Below are positions 27,837-36,670 of a DNA stretch of 64,000 bases, in pieces. This DNA is from Sphingobacterium sp. BN32 (GTDB lineage Bacteria > Bacteroidota > Bacteroidia > Sphingobacteriales > Sphingobacteriaceae). A program made the position numbers and the translations under genes. Below the pieces are notes generated by a model that worked only from the letters and a program-made list of their open reading frames with translations, was not told the DNA's origin and did no database searches. The stretch is taken from positions 4,278,001-4,342,000 of the forward strand of contig NZ_CP129963.1 in the NCBI RefSeq assembly GCF_030503615.1, in the 5' to 3' direction. Each line of letters starts with the position of its first letter. The first letter of the stretch is position 1.

Positions 27837-27907
27837 CGCCATAGGTCTTTATACTAACTACTAACTACTAACTACTATCAACTAACTACTAAATACTAAA
27901 TACTATC
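27837..27907. repeat. CTAACTACTAAATACTA tract, right arm of long inverted repeat
   Basis: It starts with CCGCCATAGGTCTTTATA and runs on as CTAACTAC/TAAATACTA units. It is the inverted counterpart of 27586-27627 and resembles 61357-61400. It is not a CRISPR: there are no spacers of constant length. Confidence 0.7.
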
Positions 27908-27969
27908 TAAGAGCCTCATCCCCTCTACATAATTACGAGCACTTAAAGCCCTTTCAAACCCAATACAAA

Positions 27970-28029
27970 CCCAATACATAACCCAATCAAAGCCGCTCCG
28001 AAAGGGCTTTGATTAGGTTATGTATTGGG
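27970..28029. repeat. Long palindromic intergenic element, copy 1
   Basis: The arms 27970-27994 and 28005-28029 are 25 bases each with one mismatch, around a short loop. The core AGCCGCTCCGAAAGGGCTTT closely resembles AGCCCGCTCTGGAAGGGCTT in the element at 61416-61486, so these are members of one dispersed family. Confidence 0.8.
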
Positions 28030-28134
28030 AGTGCATTGTTTCTGGTTTGGGTGTAACTCGAGGCTATCTTCTCGAATAGCCGTTTGAAACATCTTTTTAA
28101 CACAAGCATAATAGGTTGTTTTTATGTAGGCAAT

Positions 28135-28163
28135 TTTGAGTTAACATTGCGATTATAGTTTTG
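28135..28163 (+). promoter_or_regulatory. Promoter of the Oar-like receptor
   Basis: TTTG at 28135-28138, 17 bases of spacer, then TAGTTTTG at 28156-28163 form a near-ideal Bacteroidota housekeeping promoter, 22 bases before the ATG at 28186. Confidence 0.65.
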
Positions 28164-28185
28164 GGGACTATATTAAACTTAGAAC

Positions 28186-31100
28186 ATGGACAAATCCTTT
28201 AACCTCAAATTTCTACTCTTTATCCCCTTATTAGCGTTAAGCCTTTTTTCACAGGCTTTTGCTCAAGGAACGCAAGCCTCCATCACCGGTGCTGTGCGTG
28301 ACGAGTCCGGCAATCCGGCAAGCAATACAACCATCCGTGTTCGTAATGAGTCTACGGGTTTCACAACCACCACGGTTACGAACGAGCGTGGTAATTTTGA
28401 CATCAAGCAGCTTCCCTTGGGTGGTCCATACCATGTACAGGCCAACCACATGGAAAAAGGTGTGGGATCGGCATCTGGCATTATGCTTAACCAGGGCGAT
28501 GTTGCCCGTGTTAATTTGCTGTTGATTTCTTCCAGCACCTCCCTGGATGCAGTGGAAGTAACAGCATCTGCGTTGAAAAACTCAAAAGACTACTTCGGTG
28601 CTGCAACGGCATTCTCCTCCAAAGATATTAAATCGCTGCCGGTCAATGGGCGTAATTTTACGACCTTAACCGACCTTTCTCCCTTGTCTACCGGCGGTTC
28701 CCTTTCGGGTCAGCTTGGCTCATCCACCAACTTTACCATTGACGGTATGAACGCTAAGAACCCTACTTCTGCAGGTTCTACAACGGCAAGAAGTGGCGCT
28801 CCTTACTCCATCTCTATGGAGGCCGTGCGTGAGTTCAAAGTCGTAACCAATCAATATGATGTTACATTTGGACGTAGCGGTGGCGGTACGATCTCTGCTG
28901 TTACAAAATCAGGTACCAATACGCTTTCCGGATCCGCATTTTTATTTGGGCGCGCCGACTGGTTGACCAGCAAGAATGATATTCGCGGAAACAAACGCAT
29001 GGGCAGCTATTCGACTTATCAGTACGGTTTCTCTCTGGGAGGGCCGATCATTAAAGATAAATTGCACTTTTTCGTCGTTTGGGATAGACAGCAAGACAAT
29101 CGCTCCTTGTTGATCGCCGATATCGGATCTCCAGCTGATGAGGTCCTGTACCGCATCAACAAAACAACTTTAGACAACTTCGTCAGCATTGCACAAAATA
29201 AATACGGTGTATCGAAGCAGGCACAATACGGTTCCATCAATAAGCGCCGTACCTCAGATGCTGCATTCCTCCGCTTAGATTACCAAATCAACGAAAAGAA
29301 TTTATTGACGATCCGCAACAACCTAACCTACGACTATAATCCATTAGGATTGGCGGACAACACGAATATCACCTTGTTAGAGTCTTATGGCAATGACAAG
29401 AATTTTGACAACAGCTTTCTAGCAACTCTTCGTACCTCGATTTCTCCTCGCGTAACGAATGAGGTGAAAGTTCAACATCTTTATGTTTACCAAAACTCGA
29501 CACAGGGCGACCAAATTGGCAAGAATTATATCCCTCGCGCAATTGTAGAGAATGTAACTTCCAATATTGATGGTAAAGATTTGGCAACCAATCTTCAAAT
29601 TGGTGGTCATCGTTTTGCGCAGGAGAGCTTTAAAAACAATGTTTTGCAGTTGACCAACAATTTGTATTGGGATACTGATTTCGCAAAATACACCTTCGGA
29701 TTGGATGTTATGGCAACAAATTCCAAATCAATCTACGGTTCGGAAGTGAATGGTCGTTTCCACTTTACCAACGATAAAAATGCCGTTCCTCCGATCAACG
29801 CTTTACAGAATTTTGAAAACTTAAAACCCTACCGTTACTACCGTGAGGTTCCCCTGAAAGATGATATCGCTGTTCGCGGCACCATTATGAACTTCGGACT
29901 ATACGGGCAGTTAAGAAAGAATATTGCGGCGGGTTTGGAGATGACGGCAGGTCTACGCATGGACTATGCGGCTTATCCGAAGGCGACTTTCAATCAATTG
30001 GTTTATGATGAGTTGAAGTTGCGCACGGACAACCGATTAAGTTCCTTTATCCTTCAGCCGAGGTTGCAGTTTACCTGGGATATCAATGAGAACCAGACAG
30101 ACTTCTTGCGCGTAGGCGGGGGTATCTTCGCTTCGGATATCAACAACTATATGATCATCAACAACCTGACCTTCGATGGTTCTAATTTAGCGACTGTCGA
30201 TGTACGCGGTGCGCAAGTACCAACGCCAGATTTTGAAGCCTACCGCAAAGATCCGAACAGCATTCCTTCATTGAAGGAACATCAGTTGCCTACGATCAAC
30301 TTTACGGGCGAGGATGCGAAGGTTCCGACGGTTTACAAAGCCAATCTATCCTATACAAAGCTGATTACCGACCGTTTAAAAGTGGGAATTACAGGATTTA
30401 TGACTTTAGGCAGAAACAATTATACCTATATCGAGCGCAACTTAGTAAGCGAGCCATTCTTCCGTTTAGCCAATGAGGCGAATCGCGGCGTATTCGTTCC
30501 GGCGGAGAAGATTCCGGGCAATGGACAGGCGGACTGGAAAGATGGCCGCGTGTCGAACAAGCTTGGACGTGCACTTGAATTAACCAGCTTAGGAAAAGTT
30601 AATCACTATGCGGTCGTGCTCGATGCAACCTATCAGTACTTTAAAGATGGAGCGATCAACGCTAGTTACACGTGGAACGATACGAAGGACAATACCTCTT
30701 TCAATGGAAACGTAGCGAATACGGCAACCTTGGTGCAACCTGTTGTTGATGATCCACGGAACCTAAGTTCTATTACCTATTCCGACAATCAATTCCGCCA
30801 CAAATTAGTGGTATACGGTACGGCACCGACTTTCTATGGTTTCCAATTCGGATTCCGCTTCAGTGGGGTAGCAGGATCACGTTATACCCTTCGTGCGGGT
30901 GGTAACATCAATGGCGACTTTGTGTCATCAGACAATGACCTTGCCTTTATCTTCGACCCCAATGGCGCCAATACTCCTGAAGGGATCAAGAAAGGCATAC
31001 AGGGAATTTTGGACAACCCCGATGCAGCACAAAGCATGAAAGACCTACTGACGAAATACTCCGGTCGTATGTCTGAACGGAATGCGGGTATCAACGATTT

Positions 31101-31368
31101 CTTCGGAACGGTCGATTTACGCCTTGCGAAAAATGTACGTTTCTATAAGACACACAGCATAGAGCTCTCTATGGATGTATTCAACTTCATGAATATGCTG
31201 AATAAGGAATGGGGTGTAAACCACGCCTTAGGAAATCAAGCTTTATACAAAGTTGACGGATTTGATCAAGCAAAAAAACAATATAACTATTCGGTAAACA
31301 GTGTCGGAGCGAAAGGCTTCTCTGGAAATCCATTCCAAGCGCAGTTTGGTGTAAGATATTCTTTTTAA
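28186..31368 (+). CDS. TonB-dependent receptor, Oar-like, with carboxypeptidase-regulatory domain
   Basis: This 1060-residue protein has a signal peptide (about 1-26, ending AFAQ) and an N-terminal carboxypeptidase-regulatory beta-sandwich (about 30-112, SITGAVRDESGNPASNTT). The plug domain follows (about 120-240, VNGRNFTTLTDLSPL, FTIDGMNAKNP, GGGTISAVTKSGTN), then a long beta-barrel that ends QFGVRYSF with a terminal aromatic residue, as outer-membrane barrels do. The arrangement fits the Oar-like TonB-dependent receptors of Bacteroidota, which have no SusD partner; none is present here. The ligand is unknown. The gene has its own promoter just upstream and a strong hairpin terminator just after, so it is a single unit. 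Confidence 0.92.
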   Translation: MDKSFNLKFLLFIPLLALSLFSQAFAQGTQASITGAVRDESGNPASNTTIRVRNESTGFTTTTVTNERGNFDIKQLPLGGPYHVQANHMEKGVGSASGIMLNQGDVARVNLLLISSSTSLDAVEVTASALKNSKDYFGAATAFSSKDIKSLPVNGRNFTTLTDLSPLSTGGSLSGQLGSSTNFTIDGMNAKNPTSAGSTTARSGAPYSISMEAVREFKVVTNQYDVTFGRSGGGTISAVTKSGTNTLSGSAFLFGRADWLTSKNDIRGNKRMGSYSTYQYGFSLGGPIIKDKLHFFVVWDRQQDNRSLLIADIGSPADEVLYRINKTTLDNFVSIAQNKYGVSKQAQYGSINKRRTSDAAFLRLDYQINEKNLLTIRNNLTYDYNPLGLADNTNITLLESYGNDKNFDNSFLATLRTSISPRVTNEVKVQHLYVYQNSTQGDQIGKNYIPRAIVENVTSNIDGKDLATNLQIGGHRFAQESFKNNVLQLTNNLYWDTDFAKYTFGLDVMATNSKSIYGSEVNGRFHFTNDKNAVPPINALQNFENLKPYRYYREVPLKDDIAVRGTIMNFGLYGQLRKNIAAGLEMTAGLRMDYAAYPKATFNQLVYDELKLRTDNRLSSFILQPRLQFTWDINENQTDFLRVGGGIFASDINNYMIINNLTFDGSNLATVDVRGAQVPTPDFEAYRKDPNSIPSLKEHQLPTINFTGEDAKVPTVYKANLSYTKLITDRLKVGITGFMTLGRNNYTYIERNLVSEPFFRLANEANRGVFVPAEKIPGNGQADWKDGRVSNKLGRALELTSLGKVNHYAVVLDATYQYFKDGAINASYTWNDTKDNTSFNGNVANTATLVQPVVDDPRNLSSITYSDNQFRHKLVVYGTAPTFYGFQFGFRFSGVAGSRYTLRAGGNINGDFVSSDNDLAFIFDPNGANTPEGIKKGIQGILDNPDAAQSMKDLLTKYSGRMSERNAGINDFFGTVDLRLAKNVRFYKTHSIELSMDVFNFMNMLNKEWGVNHALGNQALYKVDGFDQAKKQYNYSVNSVGAKGFSGNPFQAQFGVRYSF

Positions 31369-31393
31369 CCAAGCGCTGAATCAACCTTCTTAT

Positions 31394-31424
31394 AAGAGCA
31401 TCCCCGGGGGTGCTCTTCTTTGTT
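31394..31424 (+). terminator. Rho-independent terminator after the Oar-like receptor
   Basis: Stem AAGAGCA-CCCC / GGGG-TGCTCTT followed by CTTTGTTTT, 25 bases after the stop. Confidence 0.8.
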
Positions 31425-31453
31425 TTGGTGTCTTTTTTACACTAAGCAGGGAA

Positions 31454-31480
31454 TTGCTAATATTTTTTATTCTACCTTTG
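31454..31480 (+). promoter_or_regulatory. Promoter of the MFS transporter
   Basis: TTG at 31454-31456 and TACCTTTG at 31473-31480 (TAnnTTTG) lie 18 bases before the ATG at 31499. This also argues that the in-frame codons upstream of 31499 are promoter and not protein. Confidence 0.6.
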
Positions 31481-31498
31481 TCGCAAATTTTAATAAAA

Positions 31499-32680
31499 AT
31501 GACAAGCTTATCACCTAGCAGTCAACTGATAACCACTTCTGAAAAAAGTAGAATCCGTCTTGCTGTTGCTTTATTTTATTTTGGTCAGGGTTTGGGGTTT
31601 GCCTCTTGGGCAAGTCGTATTCCGACGATCAAAACAGCATTGGGCCTTTCGGAAGCACAGCTAGGGACTATCCTTTTGATGCTACCTATTGGTCAATTGA
31701 TCACGATGCCCTTATCAGCAGCTATGGTCAATCGCTTTGGAAGTAAATTAGTGCTTCCCATTGTTGCGATTATCTATGCCTTGATTCTTATTCCGATTGC
31801 TTTATCGCCGAATGCCTGGTACTTGGGAGCTTCTCTATTCTTATACGGGGTGGCGGGCAACCTATGTAATATCTCGGTAAATACGCAGGGGGTACTGGCG
31901 GAGGATATGTATGGCAAGTCGATTATGTCGTCTTTCCATGGGGCTTGGAGTCTGGCGGGATTTACGGGGGCTTTAATTGGCCTTTTGATGACGAACATTG
32001 GGTTTAATACCCTCAGCCACTTCCTAGTTATCGTGGCGCTATTGATTGTCAATATCTTATGGAACCGTCCGTTCTTGCTAGCGGAGCAAAATAAAACAGA
32101 GACAGGCGAGCGGAAGACAAAATACAAACCCGACGCAGTGATTATACAGTTGGGAATCATCGCCTTTCTTTCTATGGCTACCGAGGGCGCCATGTTCGAT
32201 TGGAGTGGTGTTTATTTCCACGATGTCGTGAAAGCACCGGAGGAATTGGTTATTTTGGGCTATGCCTCCTTTATGATCATGATGGCTACGGGTCGCTTTA
32301 TCGGTGACTTTGTCGTTGGACGCTTTGGCAGACAGCGTACCTTACAGATATCGGGGATCCTGATGTTTGTTGGGATGTTGGCCTCTGTGATATTCCCTAA
32401 TCTATGGATCGGTACCTTGGCGTTTATGCTGGTCGGTCTTGGCGTTGCCTGTAACGTCCCTACGGTTTACTCTGTTGCCGGCAAACATAAGAGTATCCCG
32501 GCAGGAGTCGCTTTAGCGATGGTTTCTAGTATTTCTTTTCTGGGTTTCCTGATGGGCCCACCGCTGATCGGTTATATCGCTGAGCTATTTAGCCTACGCT
32601 ATTCATTCGCTCTGTTCTCGATATTCGGCCTTCTGATGTTCGTGATGACAAGCCGACTGAAAATCTTCAAAAACCAATAA
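31499..32680 (+). CDS. Major facilitator superfamily transporter (YbjJ/FucP-like)
   Basis: This 393-residue protein starts at ATG 31499; a longer in-frame start at 31454 would run through the promoter. About 12 membrane segments can be counted. The first is FYFGQGLGFASWASRIPTIK, typical of the YbjJ-like branch of MFS carriers, and the loop after segment 2 has the MFS motif pattern (MVNRFGSKL). A second copy, GDFVVGRFGRQR, occurs in the middle loop, as in two-fold MFS proteins. The substrate cannot be named. The gene converges with the GH43 enzyme gene, whose stop lies directly adjacent at 32681 on the other strand. Confidence 0.9.
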   Translation: MTSLSPSSQLITTSEKSRIRLAVALFYFGQGLGFASWASRIPTIKTALGLSEAQLGTILLMLPIGQLITMPLSAAMVNRFGSKLVLPIVAIIYALILIPIALSPNAWYLGASLFLYGVAGNLCNISVNTQGVLAEDMYGKSIMSSFHGAWSLAGFTGALIGLLMTNIGFNTLSHFLVIVALLIVNILWNRPFLLAEQNKTETGERKTKYKPDAVIIQLGIIAFLSMATEGAMFDWSGVYFHDVVKAPEELVILGYASFMIMMATGRFIGDFVVGRFGRQRTLQISGILMFVGMLASVIFPNLWIGTLAFMLVGLGVACNVPTVYSVAGKHKSIPAGVALAMVSSISFLGFLMGPPLIGYIAELFSLRYSFALFSIFGLLMFVMTSRLKIFKNQ

Positions 32681-33622
32681 TCAGGGTTTCACCTCCTTTA
32701 GTTTGGCCAGTTCCTTTTTCGATATTTTTAATACAGTGCCATGCCGAATACCCTTCGGCATGCTTAGTTTATCGGAAACATCCTTCCAGTTCTTTAGGTC
32801 TGAAGACTGTATCATCCCAAACTTCTTGTCTACATATTTATCAAAGTAAATCGACCAGACGCCATTATCGTAAGATACGGTCGGTCCTTCTGCCCAATAA
32901 TCGCCAGTAATGGGTTCGCTGGCTTCGCCATAAGGTCCCTCAAGCTCATCGGCAAAAGCTAGTTTCAAATTCTTTTCTGCGGGCTCTCTGGTTTCGTCTT
33001 TCAGCAGCATCATCCATTTGTCCTTGTAAGGCAGAATCGTCGCATCTATGGAATTGAAACCCGGATCATAGAGCAGTTGTGTCTCTGTAAAGGTTTTAAA
33101 GTTAGATGTCGTGGTATAATACATCCGGTGATTATAGGCGTTGTCGGCATCAATCTGTGTTTCCGGGAAAGCACTGGTAATCGTAGTCGCCCAATAGATC
33201 ATGTACAGGTTGTTTTTCGCATCGTAGGTTATTTCCGGCGCCCAGGTATTGCGCGCCTGTTCCTCATGCTCCATAACGGGAATATAAGTCTGTTCAGACC
33301 AATGTATTAAATCGTCCGAATGGGCATAACCTATCCCCTTTTGTGTCCAGCTAACCGTCCATACCATATGAAACTTGCCATCCCCACCGCGAATAATACA
33401 AGGGTCGCGCATCAATTTATCGGGGCTCAATTTAGGGGTTAGAAAAGACTGGTCGTTCTTTAAGGCGGTCCATTCAAATCCGTCTTCGCTATAAGCCAGG
33501 TGCAGACCATCTTCTCCATTTCCTTTAAAATAGGAAAAGAGAAAAGCCGAGTCCTGAGTTTGCGATTTTAGGTTCGCGGCAAACAAAGCTAAACAGGTTA
33601 TGCAAAGGAGTTTAAGTTTCAT
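32681..33622 (-). CDS. Secreted glycoside hydrolase family 43 enzyme (arabinosidase-like)
   Basis: This is a 313-residue protein. I chose ATG 33622 because it opens a signal peptide (MKLKLLCITCLALFAANLKSQ), while the longer frame from 33679 crosses a promoter. A five-bladed propeller is suggested by repeats such as GLHLAYSEDGFEWTAL, GIGYAHSDDLIHWSE and MYYTTTSNFKTFTE. The GH43 acidic residues are in recognisable places: MRDPCII (base), NSIDATI (pKa modulator) and DYWAEGPTV (acid). Family members cleave arabinose- or xylose-containing side chains; the exact specificity is not visible. No SusCD pair lies next to it. It ends in TGA, showing that TGA is a stop here. Confidence 0.88.
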   Translation of the reverse strand: MKLKLLCITCLALFAANLKSQTQDSAFLFSYFKGNGEDGLHLAYSEDGFEWTALKNDQSFLTPKLSPDKLMRDPCIIRGGDGKFHMVWTVSWTQKGIGYAHSDDLIHWSEQTYIPVMEHEEQARNTWAPEITYDAKNNLYMIYWATTITSAFPETQIDADNAYNHRMYYTTTSNFKTFTETQLLYDPGFNSIDATILPYKDKWMMLLKDETREPAEKNLKLAFADELEGPYGEASEPITGDYWAEGPTVSYDNGVWSIYFDKYVDKKFGMIQSSDLKNWKDVSDKLSMPKGIRHGTVLKISKKELAKLKEVKP

Positions 33623-33648
33623 GATGGGCGGTTTTAGAGGTTGATACA

Positions 33649-33656
33649 CAAATATA
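33649..33656 (-). promoter_or_regulatory. -7 box of the GH43 gene
   Basis: Minus-strand TATATTTG, 26 bases before the ATG at 33622. Confidence 0.5.
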
Positions 33657-33778
33657 TCGAAAAGCTTGATTGTTTCCACCTAGATTGTCTTTTATCTGTC
33701 TTATATCCTAATCATTACAAGATTTAAGCGCCGTTGGGGGAAAATATTTGTAATTTTACAATTCACAAATATCCTAAA

Positions 33779-34462
33779 ATGAAAATATTGGTTATTGAAG
33801 ATGATCTACGGGTTGCAGAACTCATAGAGCGAGGGCTCAGCGAGCAGGGTTTTTCAGTAACGCTCGCTTACGACGGGTTGTCGGGCAAGAAATTGGCTTT
33901 CCAGGTTCCCTTCGACCTCATCATTACCGATATCATCCTTCCGAAAATGGACGGCCTCGATCTTTCCAAACAGATTCGCGAGCGGCTGCCGGAGGTGCCT
34001 ATCATTATGCTTACCGCTTTAGGGACGACCGACGACAAGGTTGAAGGTTTTGATGCTGGTGCGGATGACTATTTGGTAAAGCCTTTTGAAATGCGGGAGT
34101 TGATTGTTCGCATCCGTGTTTTACTCAAGCGGAAGAGCAATCCATCGCAGGTGACAGGCTTTGTGATTCAGTATGCGGATATTGTAATGAACCTGCACAG
34201 CAAGATTGTGAAGCGCAATCAGCAGGAGATAAACCTGACGCCAAAAGAGTTCAACCTGCTGGCTTTCTTCTTGCAGAACCCCGAGCGCGTAATCTCCAGG
34301 ACAGAAATTGCCGAAAAGGTTTGGGATACACATTTTGATACGGGCACCAACTTTATCGACGTCTATATCAATTATCTGCGCAAGAAGATCGACAAGAATT
34401 TCGATAAGAAGCTGATCCATACCAAATCGGGCATGGGCTTTATTCTAAAAGAGGAGCAATGA
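33779..34462 (+). CDS. OmpR-family response regulator
   Basis: This 227-residue protein starts at ATG 33779; an in-frame TTG 45 bases upstream adds only unlikely residues. The receiver domain (1-120) has the acidic pocket EDD near the start, the phospho-acceptor D51 in IITDIILPKMDG, the T in MLTALGTTDD and the K in LVKPFEM. The C-terminal winged helix (about 130-225) ends with INYLRKKIDKNF...TKSGMGFIL, as in OmpR/PhoB proteins. Its stop overlaps the histidine kinase start (ATGA), so the two are made together. The Mg2+ transport genes that follow might be targets, but no binding site is evident. Confidence 0.95.
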   Translation: MKILVIEDDLRVAELIERGLSEQGFSVTLAYDGLSGKKLAFQVPFDLIITDIILPKMDGLDLSKQIRERLPEVPIIMLTALGTTDDKVEGFDAGADDYLVKPFEMRELIVRIRVLLKRKSNPSQVTGFVIQYADIVMNLHSKIVKRNQQEINLTPKEFNLLAFFLQNPERVISRTEIAEKVWDTHFDTGTNFIDVYINYLRKKIDKNFDKKLIHTKSGMGFILKEEQ

Positions 34463-35838
34463 CAGCAAGAACTCGGATTACGCTGCTCTTTACTGGAATT
34501 ACTGCAGCCATACTGTTGCTGTTCTCGGCGGTAATCTATTTTTCTGCCAAGGAGAATCGGGAGCAAGAATTCTATTCGCTTTTAAATAAAGAAGCAATCA
34601 CGAAAGCCAACCTCTTCTTCAACGCCCATGTAGACAAGAAAACCCTTCAAGATATCTATCATAACAATCGGCAAATCCTCAATGAAGTGGAAGTCGCCAT
34701 TTACGACAGCAGCTTCAACCTGCTCTACCACGACGCGGTGGACATTGATTTTGTGAAGGAAACAAAGACAATGATCGAGCAGATTAATCAAGAGGGCGAG
34801 ATCCGTTTCTACCAAGAGGGCTGGCAAGTATTGGGGATCAAGCATGTGTTTGAGGGCAAGCCCTATATAATCGTTGCTGCAGCTTATGATGAATATGGCT
34901 ATAAGAAGCTGACGAACCTGCTGAACGATAGCCTACTCATTCTATTCCTGTCAATCGCTTTTTTATTCTTCACGGGAAGATTTTTCTCCAAGAAGGTCTT
35001 TGACCCGCTGAAGAAGATGTCGGTGCAGGCGAAGCAGATCTCTGCCAACAAACTTAACCTACGCTTACCGACTTCCGGGAGCAAAGATGAACTGGATGAG
35101 CTTTCGTCGACCTTCAACGCGATGTTAAATCGACTAGAAAATTCCTTCGATGCACAAAAGCATTTTGTTTCCAATATTGCCCATGAACTTCGGACGCCTC
35201 TGGCGGCCATCATCGCAGAGCTGGAACTTGCCGAACAGCCGGGAAAAACTAATGCGGAATATCAGAAAGCCATATCGGATGCCCTCGCGGACGCCCGAAA
35301 GCTGGCTCGCCTTTCGAATAGTTTATTGGATCTGGCCAAGGCAAGTTATGATCCCTCAGAAATCACCTTTAAATCGGTGCGCTTGGATGAAGTTCTCTTA
35401 GATGCAATAGGTCTTGTACAGCGCGTAGACCGCGATTACCGTGTGGAATTCCACTTTGAGCAGGAATTTGAGGACGATCAAGAGATTTCTATACAGGGCA
35501 ACGAATACCTGCTAAAGGTTGCTTTTGTCAATCTGATTGAAAATGCCTGCAAATTTTCGGCAGACCATAAAGCAACGGTAGGTCTTCAATTCGATTCGGA
35601 GAAAATCAGCTTGGTTTTCACTGATTCCGGAATCGGCATTCAGGATGCAGACCTCCCTCATATCTTTAGTCCATTTTATCGCGGTGCCAATGATCGTTTT
35701 ACGCCGGGGCATGGCATTGGCTTATCACTTACGCAAAAGATTGTGCATCTGCATAGCGGCGATATTTCGGTAACATCCCGACAGGGCAAAGGCAGCAGTT
35801 TCAGCATCCGTTTTTTTCGCAGCATCCCTTCCTTCTAA
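34459..35838 (+). CDS. Sensor histidine kinase
   Basis: This 459-residue protein has two membrane segments (about 8-28 and 155-175) flanking a sensor region of about 125 residues. A HAMP domain follows (about 176-230, VFDPLKKMSVQAKQIS). The HisKA domain has H242 in NIAHELRTPLAAI. The ATPase boxes are N (VAFVNLIENACKFS), G1 (FTDSGIGIQDADL), F (IFSPFYRG) and G2 (PGHGIGLSLTQ). It overlaps the response regulator by four bases. The stimulus is unknown. Confidence 0.95.
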   Translation: MTARTRITLLFTGITAAILLLFSAVIYFSAKENREQEFYSLLNKEAITKANLFFNAHVDKKTLQDIYHNNRQILNEVEVAIYDSSFNLLYHDAVDIDFVKETKTMIEQINQEGEIRFYQEGWQVLGIKHVFEGKPYIIVAAAYDEYGYKKLTNLLNDSLLILFLSIAFLFFTGRFFSKKVFDPLKKMSVQAKQISANKLNLRLPTSGSKDELDELSSTFNAMLNRLENSFDAQKHFVSNIAHELRTPLAAIIAELELAEQPGKTNAEYQKAISDALADARKLARLSNSLLDLAKASYDPSEITFKSVRLDEVLLDAIGLVQRVDRDYRVEFHFEQEFEDDQEISIQGNEYLLKVAFVNLIENACKFSADHKATVGLQFDSEKISLVFTDSGIGIQDADLPHIFSPFYRGANDRFTPGHGIGLSLTQKIVHLHSGDISVTSRQGKGSSFSIRFFRSIPSF

Positions 35839-35928
35839 TCATATTCTAATATTTTTCTATCTGCTCTCTAACCGGACTTGCGGGGGGCTATAGTGACCTT
35901 TGTACATCGCAAATTTAGCTGTGTATAG

Positions 35929-36633
35929 ATGGAACTATTGACTTTTACAACGAGAATAATGCTGAGCTTACTGTTCGGTATAGGCATCGGAATGGAGCGG
36001 CAATGGCGACAACGGAGCGCCGGTCTTCGCACCAATACTTTGGTGTCGCTGGGGGCTACGGTCTTTGTGCTGCTATCCATCCATATCGGGGGGAATGCTG
36101 TGGGTCGTATCGCCTCCTATATCGTGAGCGGGATTGGCTTTTTGGGTGCCGGAGTGATTATGAAAGACGGGCAGAGCATACAGGGCCTCAATACGGCTGC
36201 AACGATTTGGTGCTCGGCAGCAGTAGGTTCTCTATGTGGTCTGGGTCTATTTCCGGAGGCTGCCATCGTCACCATCGCCATCGTTTGCACGCATTTGATG
36301 CTCCGACCTATTGGTCTGGCCTTAGGACGTCTTAACTTCCCTTCTTCCATCGATGAACATGTAGACTACGTCTTGACGCTAAGCTGTAACCCCAGTATAG
36401 AAAATCAAATGCGCGTCCTGTTGATTCAGCTGCTCAACAATGAGAACAATCTCCTATTGAAGTCCTTAAGCAGTGACGACAGTGCAGACAAGAAACAGGT
36501 ATTTATTCGGGCGGTAATCAAAACGATCGAGCGCCAAGATTCGCTGGTCGAGCGCGTCGTGAGCCGCCTGACGATCGAGGAACAAGTGTATAGAGCAAGC
36601 TGGGAGATTAGCAGCCTGCAAACGGAGCTATAA
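35929..36633 (+). CDS. MgtC/SapB family membrane protein
   Basis: This 234-residue protein has four to five membrane segments in its first 135 residues. The MgtC signatures are clear: LFGIGIGMERQWRQRSAGLR, RTNTLVSLGATVFVLL, GIGFLGAGVIMKDGQ and LNTAATIWCSAAVGSLCG. The C-terminal 90 residues form a soluble ACT-like domain. MgtC proteins act in adaptation to low Mg2+ and restrain ATP synthase in some species. The gene lies 37 bases before a Mg2+ P-type ATPase gene, so it forms an mgtC-mgtA-like operon. GACCTTTG at about 35900, one base off the -7 consensus, may be its promoter. I see no Mg2+ riboswitch in the 90-base leader. Confidence 0.92.
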   Translation: MELLTFTTRIMLSLLFGIGIGMERQWRQRSAGLRTNTLVSLGATVFVLLSIHIGGNAVGRIASYIVSGIGFLGAGVIMKDGQSIQGLNTAATIWCSAAVGSLCGLGLFPEAAIVTIAIVCTHLMLRPIGLALGRLNFPSSIDEHVDYVLTLSCNPSIENQMRVLLIQLLNNENNLLLKSLSSDDSADKKQVFIRAVIKTIERQDSLVERVVSRLTIEEQVYRASWEISSLQTEL

Positions 36634-36670
36634 GCAATACAAACTGAATAATGATTTAAGGAGGAATTTA

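Larger units (their letters stand above)
27485..28185. other. Repeat-rich intergenic region
   Basis: About 700 bases between the metallophosphatase and the TonB receptor. It has no coding frame but holds the 17-bp hairpin, the inverted AGTAGTTAG tracts, a repeated CCGCCATAGGTCTTTAT motif and the long palindrome, plus promoters at both ends. Confidence 0.6.

Noticed and set aside
27586..27907. CRISPR-like array in the AGTAGTTAG/CTAACTAC tracts
   Set aside because: The units are simple 8-10 base tandem repeats without spacers of constant length, and no cas genes are near.
35839..35928. Mg2+ riboswitch before the mgtC-like gene
   Set aside because: The 90-base gap is too short and shows no M-box-like structure.
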